Assembly (NCBI RefSeq): GCF_000282535.1
Contig: NZ_AKJC01000070.1
Location: 1-64,000 of the forward strand
From: Pseudomonas sp. GM84
GTDB taxonomy: Bacteria; Pseudomonadota; Gammaproteobacteria; Pseudomonadales; Pseudomonadaceae
Direction of reading: 5' to 3'
Length of the DNA: 64,000 nucleotides
The notes below the pieces were generated by a model. That model made no database searches and was not told the origin of the DNA. It worked only from the letters and a program-made list of their open reading frames with translations. Below are positions 56,372 to 64,000 of the stretch, in pieces (within the stretch, counting starts at the first letter, position 1; every line of letters starts with the position of its first letter). The position numbers were made by a program, and so were the translations under genes.

Positions 56372-57274
56372 ATGAATCTACGATCGATCGATCTGAATTT
56401 GCTAGTCATCTTCGATGCTCTGATGGCTGAGCGGCACGTCACCCGGGCGGCGATGAGAATTCCCATGACTCAGCCCGCGATGAGCAATGCCTTGGCCAGA
56501 TTAAGGCACGTGTTCAAAGATGAGCTCTTCATCCGTTCCGGTGGCACGATGGAACCGACGCCTCGAGCATTAGAACTTGGGGAGGCGGTTCGGCAAATCC
56601 TTAGACAAACGGAGCGCCTTATGACGAGTGACGTGGCGTTCGACCCTGCAACGACTGAGCGTGAGTTTACGGGGCGCATGTCCGACCTCACCGGGTATTT
56701 ACTGCTACCCGACATGCTTGCTGCATTGGCTAGCCAAGCACCAAAAATCACGCTCGACATACTGCACATGTCACCTGAACGAACAATCAAGGCCCTAGAA
56801 ACAGATCAGCTGGATTTCGCGATCAGCATGCAACTCAGGCACAACAACAGTATCTGCAGCGAGCAGTTATTCGAAGATCAGATGGTCTGCGTCATGCGTT
56901 CAGACCACCCGCTGGCCGAAAAGGATTTGACCTTAAACGACTTCCTGGCGGCTGATCACTTGCGCGTCGCCATGAGCCCAACCGATATCCGATTCGTCGA
57001 CAACGTACTGGCTGATCATGGCTTCACTCGCAACGTGGTTGCGAAAGTCCCTCATTGGCTACTTGTTCCCGCCGTGCTGGAGCGAAGTGATTTGCTGGCA
57101 GTCATCTCAGGTAAACTCGTGGACAAGTTCGCGTCGCCGGGACTGGTCAGCAAAAAGCTGCCGTTCGAATCTGAGCCCTTTTCCTGGGATATTTACTGGC
57201 ACAAGCGTAATGAAGGGAGTGCGGCTCACCGGTGGCTGCGTGAGCTAATCAAGTTTTCCTGCAGCGATAAGTAA
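56372..57274 (+). CDS. LysR-type transcriptional regulator (NodD/LinR-like)
   Basis: The 300-residue LTTR begins NLRSIDLNLLVIFDALMAERHVTRAA, characteristic of the NodD/SyrM/LinR branch, with the HTH near residues 19-38 (MTQPAMSNALARLR). The start is the ATG at 56372 after GTGGAGGCG. It diverges from the CoA transferase operon, which it probably activates, with about 115 bases of shared promoter. Confidence 0.93.
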   Translation: MNLRSIDLNLLVIFDALMAERHVTRAAMRIPMTQPAMSNALARLRHVFKDELFIRSGGTMEPTPRALELGEAVRQILRQTERLMTSDVAFDPATTEREFTGRMSDLTGYLLLPDMLAALASQAPKITLDILHMSPERTIKALETDQLDFAISMQLRHNNSICSEQLFEDQMVCVMRSDHPLAEKDLTLNDFLAADHLRVAMSPTDIRFVDNVLADHGFTRNVVAKVPHWLLVPAVLERSDLLAVISGKLVDKFASPGLVSKKLPFESEPFSWDIYWHKRNEGSAAHRWLRELIKFSCSDK

Positions 57275-57490
57275 ACCCTTTCAGAGCGTCTCGCTCACCA
57301 ACCTCACGGCGCCTGAGCTGTCCAGCTAAGGCGTACCGCCACCATCATCCCTGCGAATACTCGCATACACATTATCCATTTCTGAAATTCAATAGGGGGG
57401 ATTACGGTTGACTTGAACGCTCTCTGAAAGTGCTTAAGCAGCACAGCGGGGAGCTGAATAGTCACGTTAAAACAACAAGAAGGTGGCACC

Positions 57491-59155
57491 ATGCACAACC
57501 AAGTAGTGGATGTCGGCGCGCCCGGCATAACCCGAAGCGAATGGCGAGTCATTATCGCTGCATCACTTGGCGCCGTTTTTGAGTGGTATGAATTTTTTCT
57601 TTATGGCGCCCTCGCGGCAGTGATAGCCGGACAGTTTTTCAGCGGCTTGGATCACACCTCGGCCTTCATTTTTGCCCTGTTGGCTTTCGCAGCAGGATTT
57701 GTGGTGAGGCCCATCGGAGCGTTGGTGTTCGGCCGACTCGGTGACCTGGTTGGACGCAAGTACACCTTCATGCTGACAATTCTCATCATGGGTGGCTCCA
57801 CCGTAGCGGTTGGCTTATTGCCAAGCTATGCGACCATGGGGATCGCGGCCCCCATTATCTTGATCATGCTTCGCATGCTGCAGGGTCTGGCGCTAGGGGG
57901 GGAATACGGTGCGGCAGCAACCTACGTAGCAGAGCATTCCCCAAACGGTCGCCGCGGTGAATTCACTTCGTACATTCAGCTGACATCCACCCTAGGGCTG
58001 TTGCTTTCCCTGCTCGTGATTGTTGCGACACGACAATGGACAGGGCCCGCATTCGATACCTGGGGCTGGAGGATACCGTTCCTGTTCTCAGCGGTGTTGC
58101 TTGTGATATCCGTCTACATCCGATCGTCCATGCATGAGTCTCCCGAATTCAAGCGAATCAAGTCTGAGGGTAAAATATCGAAGGCCCCGTTGGCCGAAGC
58201 TTTTGGCAAATGGAAGAACCTCCGCCTTGTGCTGACCGCACTGTTTGGCTTACTGGCTGGTCAAGCAGTAGTGTGGTTCACAGCCTTGTTCTACGCGATG
58301 TTCTTTCTGACCCAGACGCTAAAGGTGGATATCGCGACCACTAACACGCTGGTAGCTCTGTCCCTCCTCATCACCGCGCCCATGTACATTCTGATTGGCA
58401 AGCTTTCTGACAAGATAGGGCGTAAACCGCTTATTCTCGGGGGCTGCCTCTTAGCCGCGTTGACGATCTTTCCGATCTTTAAAGCCATGACTTACTACGC
58501 CAATCCTGCGTTGGCAAACGCTCAGTCATCATCACCCATAGTGCTGACGCTCAATCCGGCCGACTGCTCTTTCCAGTTCAACCCGACTGGCACGTCATCC
58601 TTCACAGCCTCCTGTGATGTTGCCAGGCGTGCACTTGCCACTAGCGGTGCTAGCTACTCAACGGTGAAGGATCAGACTACCCCATCAGCGATTTTGAAAA
58701 TAGGCGAGGTAGCCCTAGAAGCGCCGGCACTTAAGGCGCAACCAGAGGCTGCCGCTAAAGCCGCGGAGCAACAGTTTCGCCAACAAGTGTCTGTCGCTCT
58801 GCAGCAGGCGGGGTACCCGCTGACTGCCAATCCGGAAAACGTCAACAAGCCAATGGTGCTTTTGCTGCTGGTGGTCTTGATGTTCTACGGCGCGCTCGCC
58901 CTCGGCCCGATGGGGGCCATCATGGTCGAGATGTTCCCCACACGTATTCGATATTCCGCCATGTCGCTTCCGTATCACCTGGGGAATGGGTGGTTCGGAG
59001 GTTTGCTACCGACCTTCTGTTTCGCTTTAGTGGCGCAAAACGGAAACATATATGCAGGGCTTTGGTACCCCGTGGTGGTAGCCGCACTCAGCTTCGTTGT
59101 GGGTTTGATCTTCGTGAAGGATAAGCGCAATTGCGACTTGGCAGCAGAAGACTGA
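57491..59155 (+). CDS. MHS-family MFS transporter, haloacid permease-like
   Basis: The 554-residue protein is a metabolite:H+ symporter of the MFS. It has RPIGALVFGRLGDLVGRKYTF (about residues 70-93), LRMLQGLALGGEYGAA and GKLSDKIGRKP. A hydrophilic insert of about 115 residues sits between TM helices 9 and 10 (about residues 345-455). The length and insert resemble the haloacid permease Deh4p described from Burkholderia. The gene precedes a type II haloacid dehalogenase gene by 128 bases. Uptake of halogenated short acids is therefore plausible but not proven; alpha-ketoglutarate or proline-like substrates are alternatives. Confidence 0.88.
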   Translation: MHNQVVDVGAPGITRSEWRVIIAASLGAVFEWYEFFLYGALAAVIAGQFFSGLDHTSAFIFALLAFAAGFVVRPIGALVFGRLGDLVGRKYTFMLTILIMGGSTVAVGLLPSYATMGIAAPIILIMLRMLQGLALGGEYGAAATYVAEHSPNGRRGEFTSYIQLTSTLGLLLSLLVIVATRQWTGPAFDTWGWRIPFLFSAVLLVISVYIRSSMHESPEFKRIKSEGKISKAPLAEAFGKWKNLRLVLTALFGLLAGQAVVWFTALFYAMFFLTQTLKVDIATTNTLVALSLLITAPMYILIGKLSDKIGRKPLILGGCLLAALTIFPIFKAMTYYANPALANAQSSSPIVLTLNPADCSFQFNPTGTSSFTASCDVARRALATSGASYSTVKDQTTPSAILKIGEVALEAPALKAQPEAAAKAAEQQFRQQVSVALQQAGYPLTANPENVNKPMVLLLLVVLMFYGALALGPMGAIMVEMFPTRIRYSAMSLPYHLGNGWFGGLLPTFCFALVAQNGNIYAGLWYPVVVAALSFVVGLIFVKDKRNCDLAAED

Positions 59156-59283
59156 CCGGATCATTTTTTACCTGAATGTGTGAATGTGTTTTATCCATTT
59201 CAAAAATGAAAGGCAGTTCTTTACCCTAAAAGCGTGGTGAGACACACCGCTCTCGACTCAACATAAATAAGAGGAATGTGCAG

Positions 59284-59988
59284 ATGTCCAACGTCGATCA
59301 AATCAAAAAAGAAGTCAAAGTGGTCATGTTCGATCAATACGGCACTGTTGTTGACATGCAAGGCGGTCTGACTGAAATCGCCACTCCATTCCTCCGGGAT
59401 AAAGGTTGGGAAGGTAAGCCAGGCTCGTTCGTGACTTGGTGGCGTCGAACCCACTTTGAAAACTCGATGATTGATGCGCTGCTGCACAAAGAGCACACGC
59501 CTTATCGCGAGATCGGTCACCGGGCGGTTGCCTACACCCTGGAGCGGGCTGGCATCGAGCACACCCGGGAAGAAGTTGAGTACTTGGTTTCCTGCATCGA
59601 GAAGTTGAAGCCGTTCCCGGATGTCCCGGACGCCCTGGCCAAGCTGCAAACCAAGTACAAGATCGTTGTGCTCTCCAACGGTGACCGCGACATGCTGGAA
59701 AGCGCTAAGCAGTACCACAAGATCCCGTTCGACAATGTCATCTCCGTCGCTGAAGCGAATTCGTTCAAACCGCATGTCGCCACCTACACCAAAGCGGCGG
59801 AGATCATGGGCGTCGAAATGGATGAAGTCCTGTTCGTTGCGAACCACGCCTTCGACTGCCTGGGCGCTAAAGCCGCCGGCATGCGCAGCGCCTTCATCGA
59901 TCGTCGCAACCGTCCGTTCGGGGGCACCCCGCACCAGCCGGACATCTGGGTGAAGGACATGCAGTCCCTGGCTGATCTGATGGTGTAA
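59284..59988 (+). CDS. Type II haloacid dehalogenase (HAD superfamily)
   Basis: The 234-residue HAD protein has motif I VMFDQYGTVVDM (nucleophile Asp about 16), motif II LSNGDRDML, motif III NSFKPH with the conserved Lys, and motif IV ANHAFDCLGAKAAG. The layout and length match L-2-haloacid dehalogenases, which hydrolyse 2-haloacids. The usual DAYGTLFD is varied to FDQYGTVVD. GC-rich codons suggest good expression. It follows the MHS transporter gene by about 128 bases and ends at a strong terminator. Related HAD phosphatases cannot be excluded. Confidence 0.85.
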   Translation: MSNVDQIKKEVKVVMFDQYGTVVDMQGGLTEIATPFLRDKGWEGKPGSFVTWWRRTHFENSMIDALLHKEHTPYREIGHRAVAYTLERAGIEHTREEVEYLVSCIEKLKPFPDVPDALAKLQTKYKIVVLSNGDRDMLESAKQYHKIPFDNVISVAEANSFKPHVATYTKAAEIMGVEMDEVLFVANHAFDCLGAKAAGMRSAFIDRRNRPFGGTPHQPDIWVKDMQSLADLMV

Positions 59989-60006
59989 GGCAGGAGAACA
60001 AAGAAG

Positions 60007-60031
60007 AACGCGACCGAAAGGTCGCGTTTTT
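60007..60031 (+). terminator. Intrinsic terminator after the dehalogenase gene
   Basis: A perfect 9-bp stem AACGCGACC/GGTCGCGTT with loop GAAA, followed by five Ts. It is a strong intrinsic terminator for the plus strand, 19 bases after the stop. Confidence 0.95.
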
Positions 60032-60263
60032 GTTAGTGCGCAATAAGCACTCACTTCAATGCCCGAAAGCCCTCATTGCCGTACCTTTCATTCTCGATGA
60101 TGGCCTGGTAGAGGGGCTGTACCCAAGCATTCACATGCACAGCGCTTTTGCCCTCCGCGTAGTTGTACCCTGCCATTGCAGAGGCCGTTCATACCCGACC
60201 CAGCGTGCTGTGGGGCCCGCCAGCTCGCCATATGAGGAATGGCGGGCAGCAACGCATTCAAAT

Positions 60264-60288
60264 GAAAACGCCGCCTAGGATGGCGGCG
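60264..60288 (-). terminator. Intrinsic terminator after the symporter gene
   Basis: Stem CGCCGCC/GGCGGCG (60269-60275 with 60282-60288), followed by TTTT on the minus strand. It lies 25 bases downstream of the symporter stop. The stretch between 60032 and 60263 holds no other gene. Confidence 0.8.
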
Positions 60289-60312
60289 CTGCGTATGCGC
60301 GCTTCTGAGCTG

Positions 60313-61620
60313 CTAGACAGCTTCCGGCGAACGACCAGTCGCCTTGGTCAATTCCGGCTGTACAAACTCATCCGGCGCGCCGTCACGATCGATTTGACGA
60401 TCCAGGGCGCCTTCCCATTTCGCTACCACTGCACAAGCGATTGAGTTGCCGACTGAGTTTGTGGCTGAGCGCCCCATGTCCAGGAAGGTATCGATGGCCA
60501 TTACCAGTAAAATCCCTTCCTCTGGTAGCCCGAAATGAGTCAGCGTGGCAGCAATCACAATCAGCGAGGCGCGCGGTACCCCTGCAATCCCTTTGGAAGT
60601 GATCATCAGCATGAGCAACATGCCAATTTGCGTGGTGATCGACATGTCGATCCCATACGCCTGCGCGATAAACAGCACGGTGAATGTGCAGTACACCATG
60701 GTGCCATCGAGGTTGAACGAATAGCCGAGCGGCAAGACGAAGCCAGAAATTTTGCGTTTGACGCCAAACTTGTCCAGGCACACCAGCAGCTGGGGAAATG
60801 AGGCCTCCGAGCTTGCGGTGAAGAAGGACAACAGGAAAGGGCCCTTAACGCTGCGGATGAGCTTGAAGATGTCACGGCCCAAAACCAAGTAGCCCGCGAA
60901 AATCAGGATCAGCCAGAGGGTGACGATCCCGAGATAGAAACAACCGATGAATTTGGCGAAAGTCACAACGATGCCCAATCCCTTGATTGCGATGATGTTC
61001 GCAATCGCGGTGAAGACAGCGATAGGAGCCAACCACATGACGAATTCGGTGATCTTGAGCATCATGTGTCCAATCGACTCCACGACCGCCACGAGTGGCT
61101 CGCCTTTCGGGCCAATCGCGGACAATGCGATCCCGCAGAAAATCGAGAACACGACGATCTGCAGCACCTCATTCTGAGCCATCGACTCCGCAATGGAGCG
61201 CGGAACTAGGTGAGTGATGAAGTCTTTCAGGGAGAAGACGGCGGTGTTGAGGCCACTCTGTGCGTCAACCGCCGGTAAGGGCAGATTCAACCCTGCGCCT
61301 GGTTGCAGGAGGTTTGCCATCACAAGACCGAGCAACAGCGAGATGAAAGACGCGCTGATAAACCAAAGCATCGCTTTGGCTCCGACCCTGCCGATGTCTC
61401 CGGCGTCACCGATGCGCGCTAGGCCTGGCACAAGTGTGGCAAAAACCAGAGGGCCAATGACCATTTTGATAAGCCGCATGAAGATATCGGTGCCGATAGA
61501 CAGGTAACCGGTTACTTCGGTCAGCACGGCTTGGTCAGTAATTGAGTGGTGTAACATCGCCCCAAGTACTATACCTAGTACCATGGCGACCATGATGAAT
61601 CGAACGATGAGCTTGTTCAT
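60313..61620 (-). CDS. Dicarboxylate/amino acid:cation symporter (DAACS family)
   Basis: The 435-residue membrane protein belongs to the DctA/GltP family. It has eight predicted helices plus two re-entrant hairpins, with SSEASFPQLL near residues 280-289 (serine-rich hairpin), NLDGTMVY near 315, SKGIAGVPRASLIVIAATL near 345 and the Asp-rich DTFLDMGRSATN near 385. It imports C4-dicarboxylates or acidic amino acids with Na+ or H+. ATG 61620 is used (AGAAGGC upstream). It converges on the haloacid genes. Confidence 0.92.
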   Translation of the reverse strand: MNKLIVRFIMVAMVLGIVLGAMLHHSITDQAVLTEVTGYLSIGTDIFMRLIKMVIGPLVFATLVPGLARIGDAGDIGRVGAKAMLWFISASFISLLLGLVMANLLQPGAGLNLPLPAVDAQSGLNTAVFSLKDFITHLVPRSIAESMAQNEVLQIVVFSIFCGIALSAIGPKGEPLVAVVESIGHMMLKITEFVMWLAPIAVFTAIANIIAIKGLGIVVTFAKFIGCFYLGIVTLWLILIFAGYLVLGRDIFKLIRSVKGPFLLSFFTASSEASFPQLLVCLDKFGVKRKISGFVLPLGYSFNLDGTMVYCTFTVLFIAQAYGIDMSITTQIGMLLMLMITSKGIAGVPRASLIVIAATLTHFGLPEEGILLVMAIDTFLDMGRSATNSVGNSIACAVVAKWEGALDRQIDRDGAPDEFVQPELTKATGRSPEAV

Positions 61621-62120
61621 AGTTTGCCTTCTATCGGTGGCGTTAAGCGCCATCTAGTTGAATGCCAAATCTTGTTGTTTTACGCTGCCCGCAAGGGTAG
61701 TAGGCGTGCTTATGCAGCTAGCGCAACACTAGGCGACAATGTGTTTATGTTTGGCATCCCCACATTGCAAGGTAGGGAGGGTGACAGGTCTAACGCATCG
61801 GCAATCGATAGATAACTACTTTAGAATTTTTCCGCGCGAGGCAATGACCGACCATTTGAGCAACCTTTATTAATGATGATGGCAGGATCAAGTTCGGAGC
61901 TGGAATTTACTGACGCCAACTCAAGTTATTATTTTTGGCAGCACGCCGCTTTCGGCTTTAGCATCCTCTCGCCATTGCCTTACGTACAATCCCTATTACC
62001 TATACCGCCATCCATTTGCTCAATAATGCGCATCCGCTGCTGAGAGGTGCCTGTTCCTGGCGAACCAGCGACGGTCGACGTACTTCACGCCGACCTCTAT
62101 CTCAAAGGCGCTACCGACGC
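61621..62120. other. Non-coding stretch between symporter and HglS-type genes
   Basis: About 500 bases with no convincing gene. It holds the symporter promoter and the 3' flank of the HglS-type gene. I looked for a sigma-54 promoter, common before dctA, and did not find one. Confidence 0.4.
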
Positions 62121-63482
62121 CTAAGCCTGTAGCCCGAGCGCGGTCAAAGAGGAGTGTTGGATTTCCTCATACAGGCTGAATTTGTCGAGCACCTGCCTGC
62201 CCAAGGCTTGTTCAAAGACGCCCTTGGCTGCGTTGGAGACGTACTCTTTTTGCTCCGTACCACCCAGGTTCGATTGAAAGATGCCTGCGGCGCTCACCGG
62301 CAGGAAGTCCTCATAAATGATTGGATCAGCCAGAATCAAGCCTTGTTGGACTAGCTGGTCTAGGGATCCATGAGCAGTGTCTGAGGTGCCGTAACCCTCC
62401 GCAGCGGAGTAACGGAAGTATGCCAAACCCGCCTGGCGAAGCTCCTCCTGTGTGTCGGGGAATTGCGCAAAGACCGCGGCGAGATTCTGCTCGTACTCTT
62501 CGGGCTCGGCACCGATGGCTTGACGCGCTTCGCTGAGCAGTCGGTCGTACAAAGCCATGCCAGCAGGCGTCAAGGCGATGCCGCGCTGCTCGATTTCGCC
62601 AAAGCGGGCGGTATGGGCACCAATACTGGATGAGCCTTGAAATCGAACTGACTCCTCGAGAGCCTTGAAGCTGGTCTGGCGCAGCAGGATTGGAGCCGAA
62701 CGACGTGGTGGGCCCTCGATCAGCAGTTTCGCTTGCACACCACGCTTGGGCATTTCGGCCTGCGCAAAATCGATGTCGAGCGTCCTGGGAGTGAGGTGGT
62801 TGATGTGAGGGCCGCGGAAACAGACCACATCTGCGACCAGGCGGTGTGCATCATGGAGGCGCTCATACGTCTGTACGTCCACGGTGGCCTCGCTGTGCCA
62901 GCGGAAGGTTTCCAGCAATGCGGCGACGAACGCCTTGCCTTGGGCCAGACTCAACCCACCTTCACGCTCGGCCAACTCAAGCAGCTCCAAGGCTTGGGCA
63001 GTGAAGATATTGCGTGCGTCCAGAATTTCTTGCGCTTGCTGGCGCAGGGCGGGATTGTCGACTAGCTCCAGGCGCAGTAGCGAGGTGAAGATCCGGAAAG
63101 GGTTCACGCCCAAGGCCTGCTTGGTCACTGGACGGAACGCGGTCGCGTGTACAGGAACACCCGCGACGCTCAGGTCGTAATAATCAACCGGTTGCATGCC
63201 AAGTACCGCAAACATTCGGCACATGGTTGCCAGCTCGCTCGCCGTACCAAGGCGGATAGCACCATGATATTCCTGGGCGAGACGATTCAGGTCATTGGTG
63301 CGAGTCATCGCTTCACGAAGCGATTCATTGGAGGCCAGGGTTTTGCTATTAGAGTCGGCAACAATCTCCAAGAGAGTGGAGTATTGCTGAACTTCCTCCC
63401 GGTACATGTCGGACATGGCTTCGGAAAAGAGGGTGCGGAGTGTGTCCGCGTCTACGATGACGGAGTTTTGTAGGGTTTGCAC
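62121..63482 (-). CDS. 2-oxoadipate dioxygenase/decarboxylase-type (HglS/DUF1338) protein
   Basis: The protein (about 453 residues from a GTG at 63482) matches the DUF1338 family including HglS: MSDMYREEVQQYSTLLEIV near the start, the metal-site HGAIRLGTASEL near residues 73-84, and HINHLTPRTLDIDFAQ near 226-241 with another metal His. HglS converts 2-oxoadipate to 2-hydroxyglutarate with non-haem iron in lysine catabolism. The frame is open to 63575, but homology begins near 63482. It lies about 110 bases after the RidA gene on the same strand. The substrate is inferred; no other lysine gene is nearby. Confidence 0.85.
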   Translation of the reverse strand: MQTLQNSVIVDADTLRTLFSEAMSDMYREEVQQYSTLLEIVADSNSKTLASNESLREAMTRTNDLNRLAQEYHGAIRLGTASELATMCRMFAVLGMQPVDYYDLSVAGVPVHATAFRPVTKQALGVNPFRIFTSLLRLELVDNPALRQQAQEILDARNIFTAQALELLELAEREGGLSLAQGKAFVAALLETFRWHSEATVDVQTYERLHDAHRLVADVVCFRGPHINHLTPRTLDIDFAQAEMPKRGVQAKLLIEGPPRRSAPILLRQTSFKALEESVRFQGSSSIGAHTARFGEIEQRGIALTPAGMALYDRLLSEARQAIGAEPEEYEQNLAAVFAQFPDTQEELRQAGLAYFRYSAAEGYGTSDTAHGSLDQLVQQGLILADPIIYEDFLPVSAAGIFQSNLGGTEQKEYVSNAAKGVFEQALGRQVLDKFSLYEEIQHSSLTALGLQA

Positions 63483-63590
63483 GGGTATCACCGGATAGTC
63501 TGAGTCTCTGAAAAAGACCAAGCTATGGGAGCGGCTTCCTCGTAGCGCTGCATGCGCCAATCGGGGAGCCGCCACGTATTGTTTTATGTG

Positions 63591-64000
63591 TCAGGGTAGA
63601 AGTGCGACCTGGATGTCGACCTCCACGGCAGCGTTGCGAGGTAGACCAGGAACGCCGACTGCAGTGCGAGCATGGCCAGCGGCATTACCGAAGATTTCGT
63701 GAAAGATCTTAGACGCGCCATCGGCGACTTGGGTGTGCTCCGCAAAACCCTCACCAGCTTGGACATAGACGTTCATCCGTAACACCTTACGCACGGCGTC
63801 CAGCGAACCCATCGTATGCTTGAGCACCGAAACAGCGCGAAGGGCGCAAATTGCTGAAGCCCGCTTCGCTTGCTCGAGGGTGAGGTCGTCCCCCACTTTG
63901 CCGGTGAACAGCACAATGTCACCGATCTTGGGGATCTGCCCGCTGAGGTAAGCGACGTGATCTTCGATCACCGCCGGTGCGTACAAGCCGCCGGAGGCTG
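63591..64000 (-). CDS. RidA family protein, 5' end outside the window
   Basis: The visible part covers nearly all of a RidA/YjgF protein: GLYAPAVIEDHVAYLSGQIP, GDDLTLEQAKRASAICALRAV, and the conserved Arg in GHARTAVGVPGLPRNAAVEVD near the C-terminus. RidA proteins hydrolyse reactive enamine or imine intermediates. The frame stays open to the window end at 64000, so the start codon lies beyond it. It is upstream of the HglS-type gene on the same strand, possibly in one operon. Confidence 0.9.
   Translation of the reverse strand, partial: ASGGLYAPAVIEDHVAYLSGQIPKIGDIVLFTGKVGDDLTLEQAKRASAICALRAVSVLKHTMGSLDAVRKVLRMNVYVQAGEGFAEHTQVADGASKIFHEIFGNAAGHARTAVGVPGLPRNAAVEVDIQVALLP

Noticed and set aside
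59221-60054. Long minus-strand frame opposite the dehalogenase gene
   Set aside because: Antisense shadow produced by the strong codon bias of 59284-59988.

Overview
This 64 kb window is bacterial and almost certainly from the chromosome of a Pseudomonas of the fluorescens/putida type. The evidence is a REP-like palindrome at 61-110 of the kind common in P. fluorescens relatives, several small proteins of families I know mainly from Pseudomonas (DUF6555, DUF6957, DUF2188), a LigD/GH15/CinA/DUF421 stress-gene neighbourhood, and GC-rich codon use outside the islands. I saw no rRNA, tRNA, CRISPR array, integrase or intact transposase.

Region 1 (1-2.5 kb) is the end of a polyamine catabolism locus: an FAD amine oxidase gene preceded by a binding-protein gene whose 5' end has been cut off at about 2472, beside an IS-like end. 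Region 2 (2.5-18.7 kb) is an AT-richer accessory island. It carries small hypothetical genes, a metallophosphoesterase, a 979-residue superfamily 2 helicase with an extra C-terminal module, and a minus-strand pair: a caspase-like protease with a predicted seven-bladed propeller (13260-14993) followed by a HEPN-type protein with an RNxxxH motif (12393-13181). A second, divergent but intact copy of the polyamine gene pair follows at 16020-18412 in inverted orientation. Two partial copies of a CxxC-containing gene, each followed by the same 40-48 bp AT-rich palindrome, bracket about 10 kb of this island.

Region 3 (18.7-40.5 kb) is a general-stress and DNA-repair neighbourhood: DUF6555, DUF2188, an HhH protein, two convergent single-domain response regulators, a low-affinity iron permease family protein, an M42 peptidase, GH15 glucanohydrolase, DUF421, CinA, a short-chain dehydrogenase, a zinc alcohol dehydrogenase broken by an amber codon, LigD, a hybrid histidine kinase, two Nudix proteins (one degenerate) and a cysteine-hydrolase-like protein with Ser at the nucleophile position. 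A roughly 85-base structured element occurs three times (18723-18803 minus, 38963-39047 plus, 40217-40305 plus), with covarying stems.

Region 4 (40.5-64 kb) is catabolic. A divergent locus (40549-47625) encodes an MFS acid transporter, FAH-type hydrolase, D-2-hydroxyacid dehydrogenase, SDR, RraA-type aldolase/decarboxylase, DapA-type aldolase and a LysR regulator. Next come AzlCD, another LysR regulator and a thioesterase. An aldehyde/alcohol dehydrogenase pair faces a CoA-transferase/thioesterase/CoA-lyase operon with a divergent LysR regulator. An MHS-family transporter plus type II haloacid dehalogenase pair resembles known haloacid-uptake operons. Last are a dicarboxylate symporter, an HglS/DUF1338 oxygenase and a RidA protein that runs off the end.
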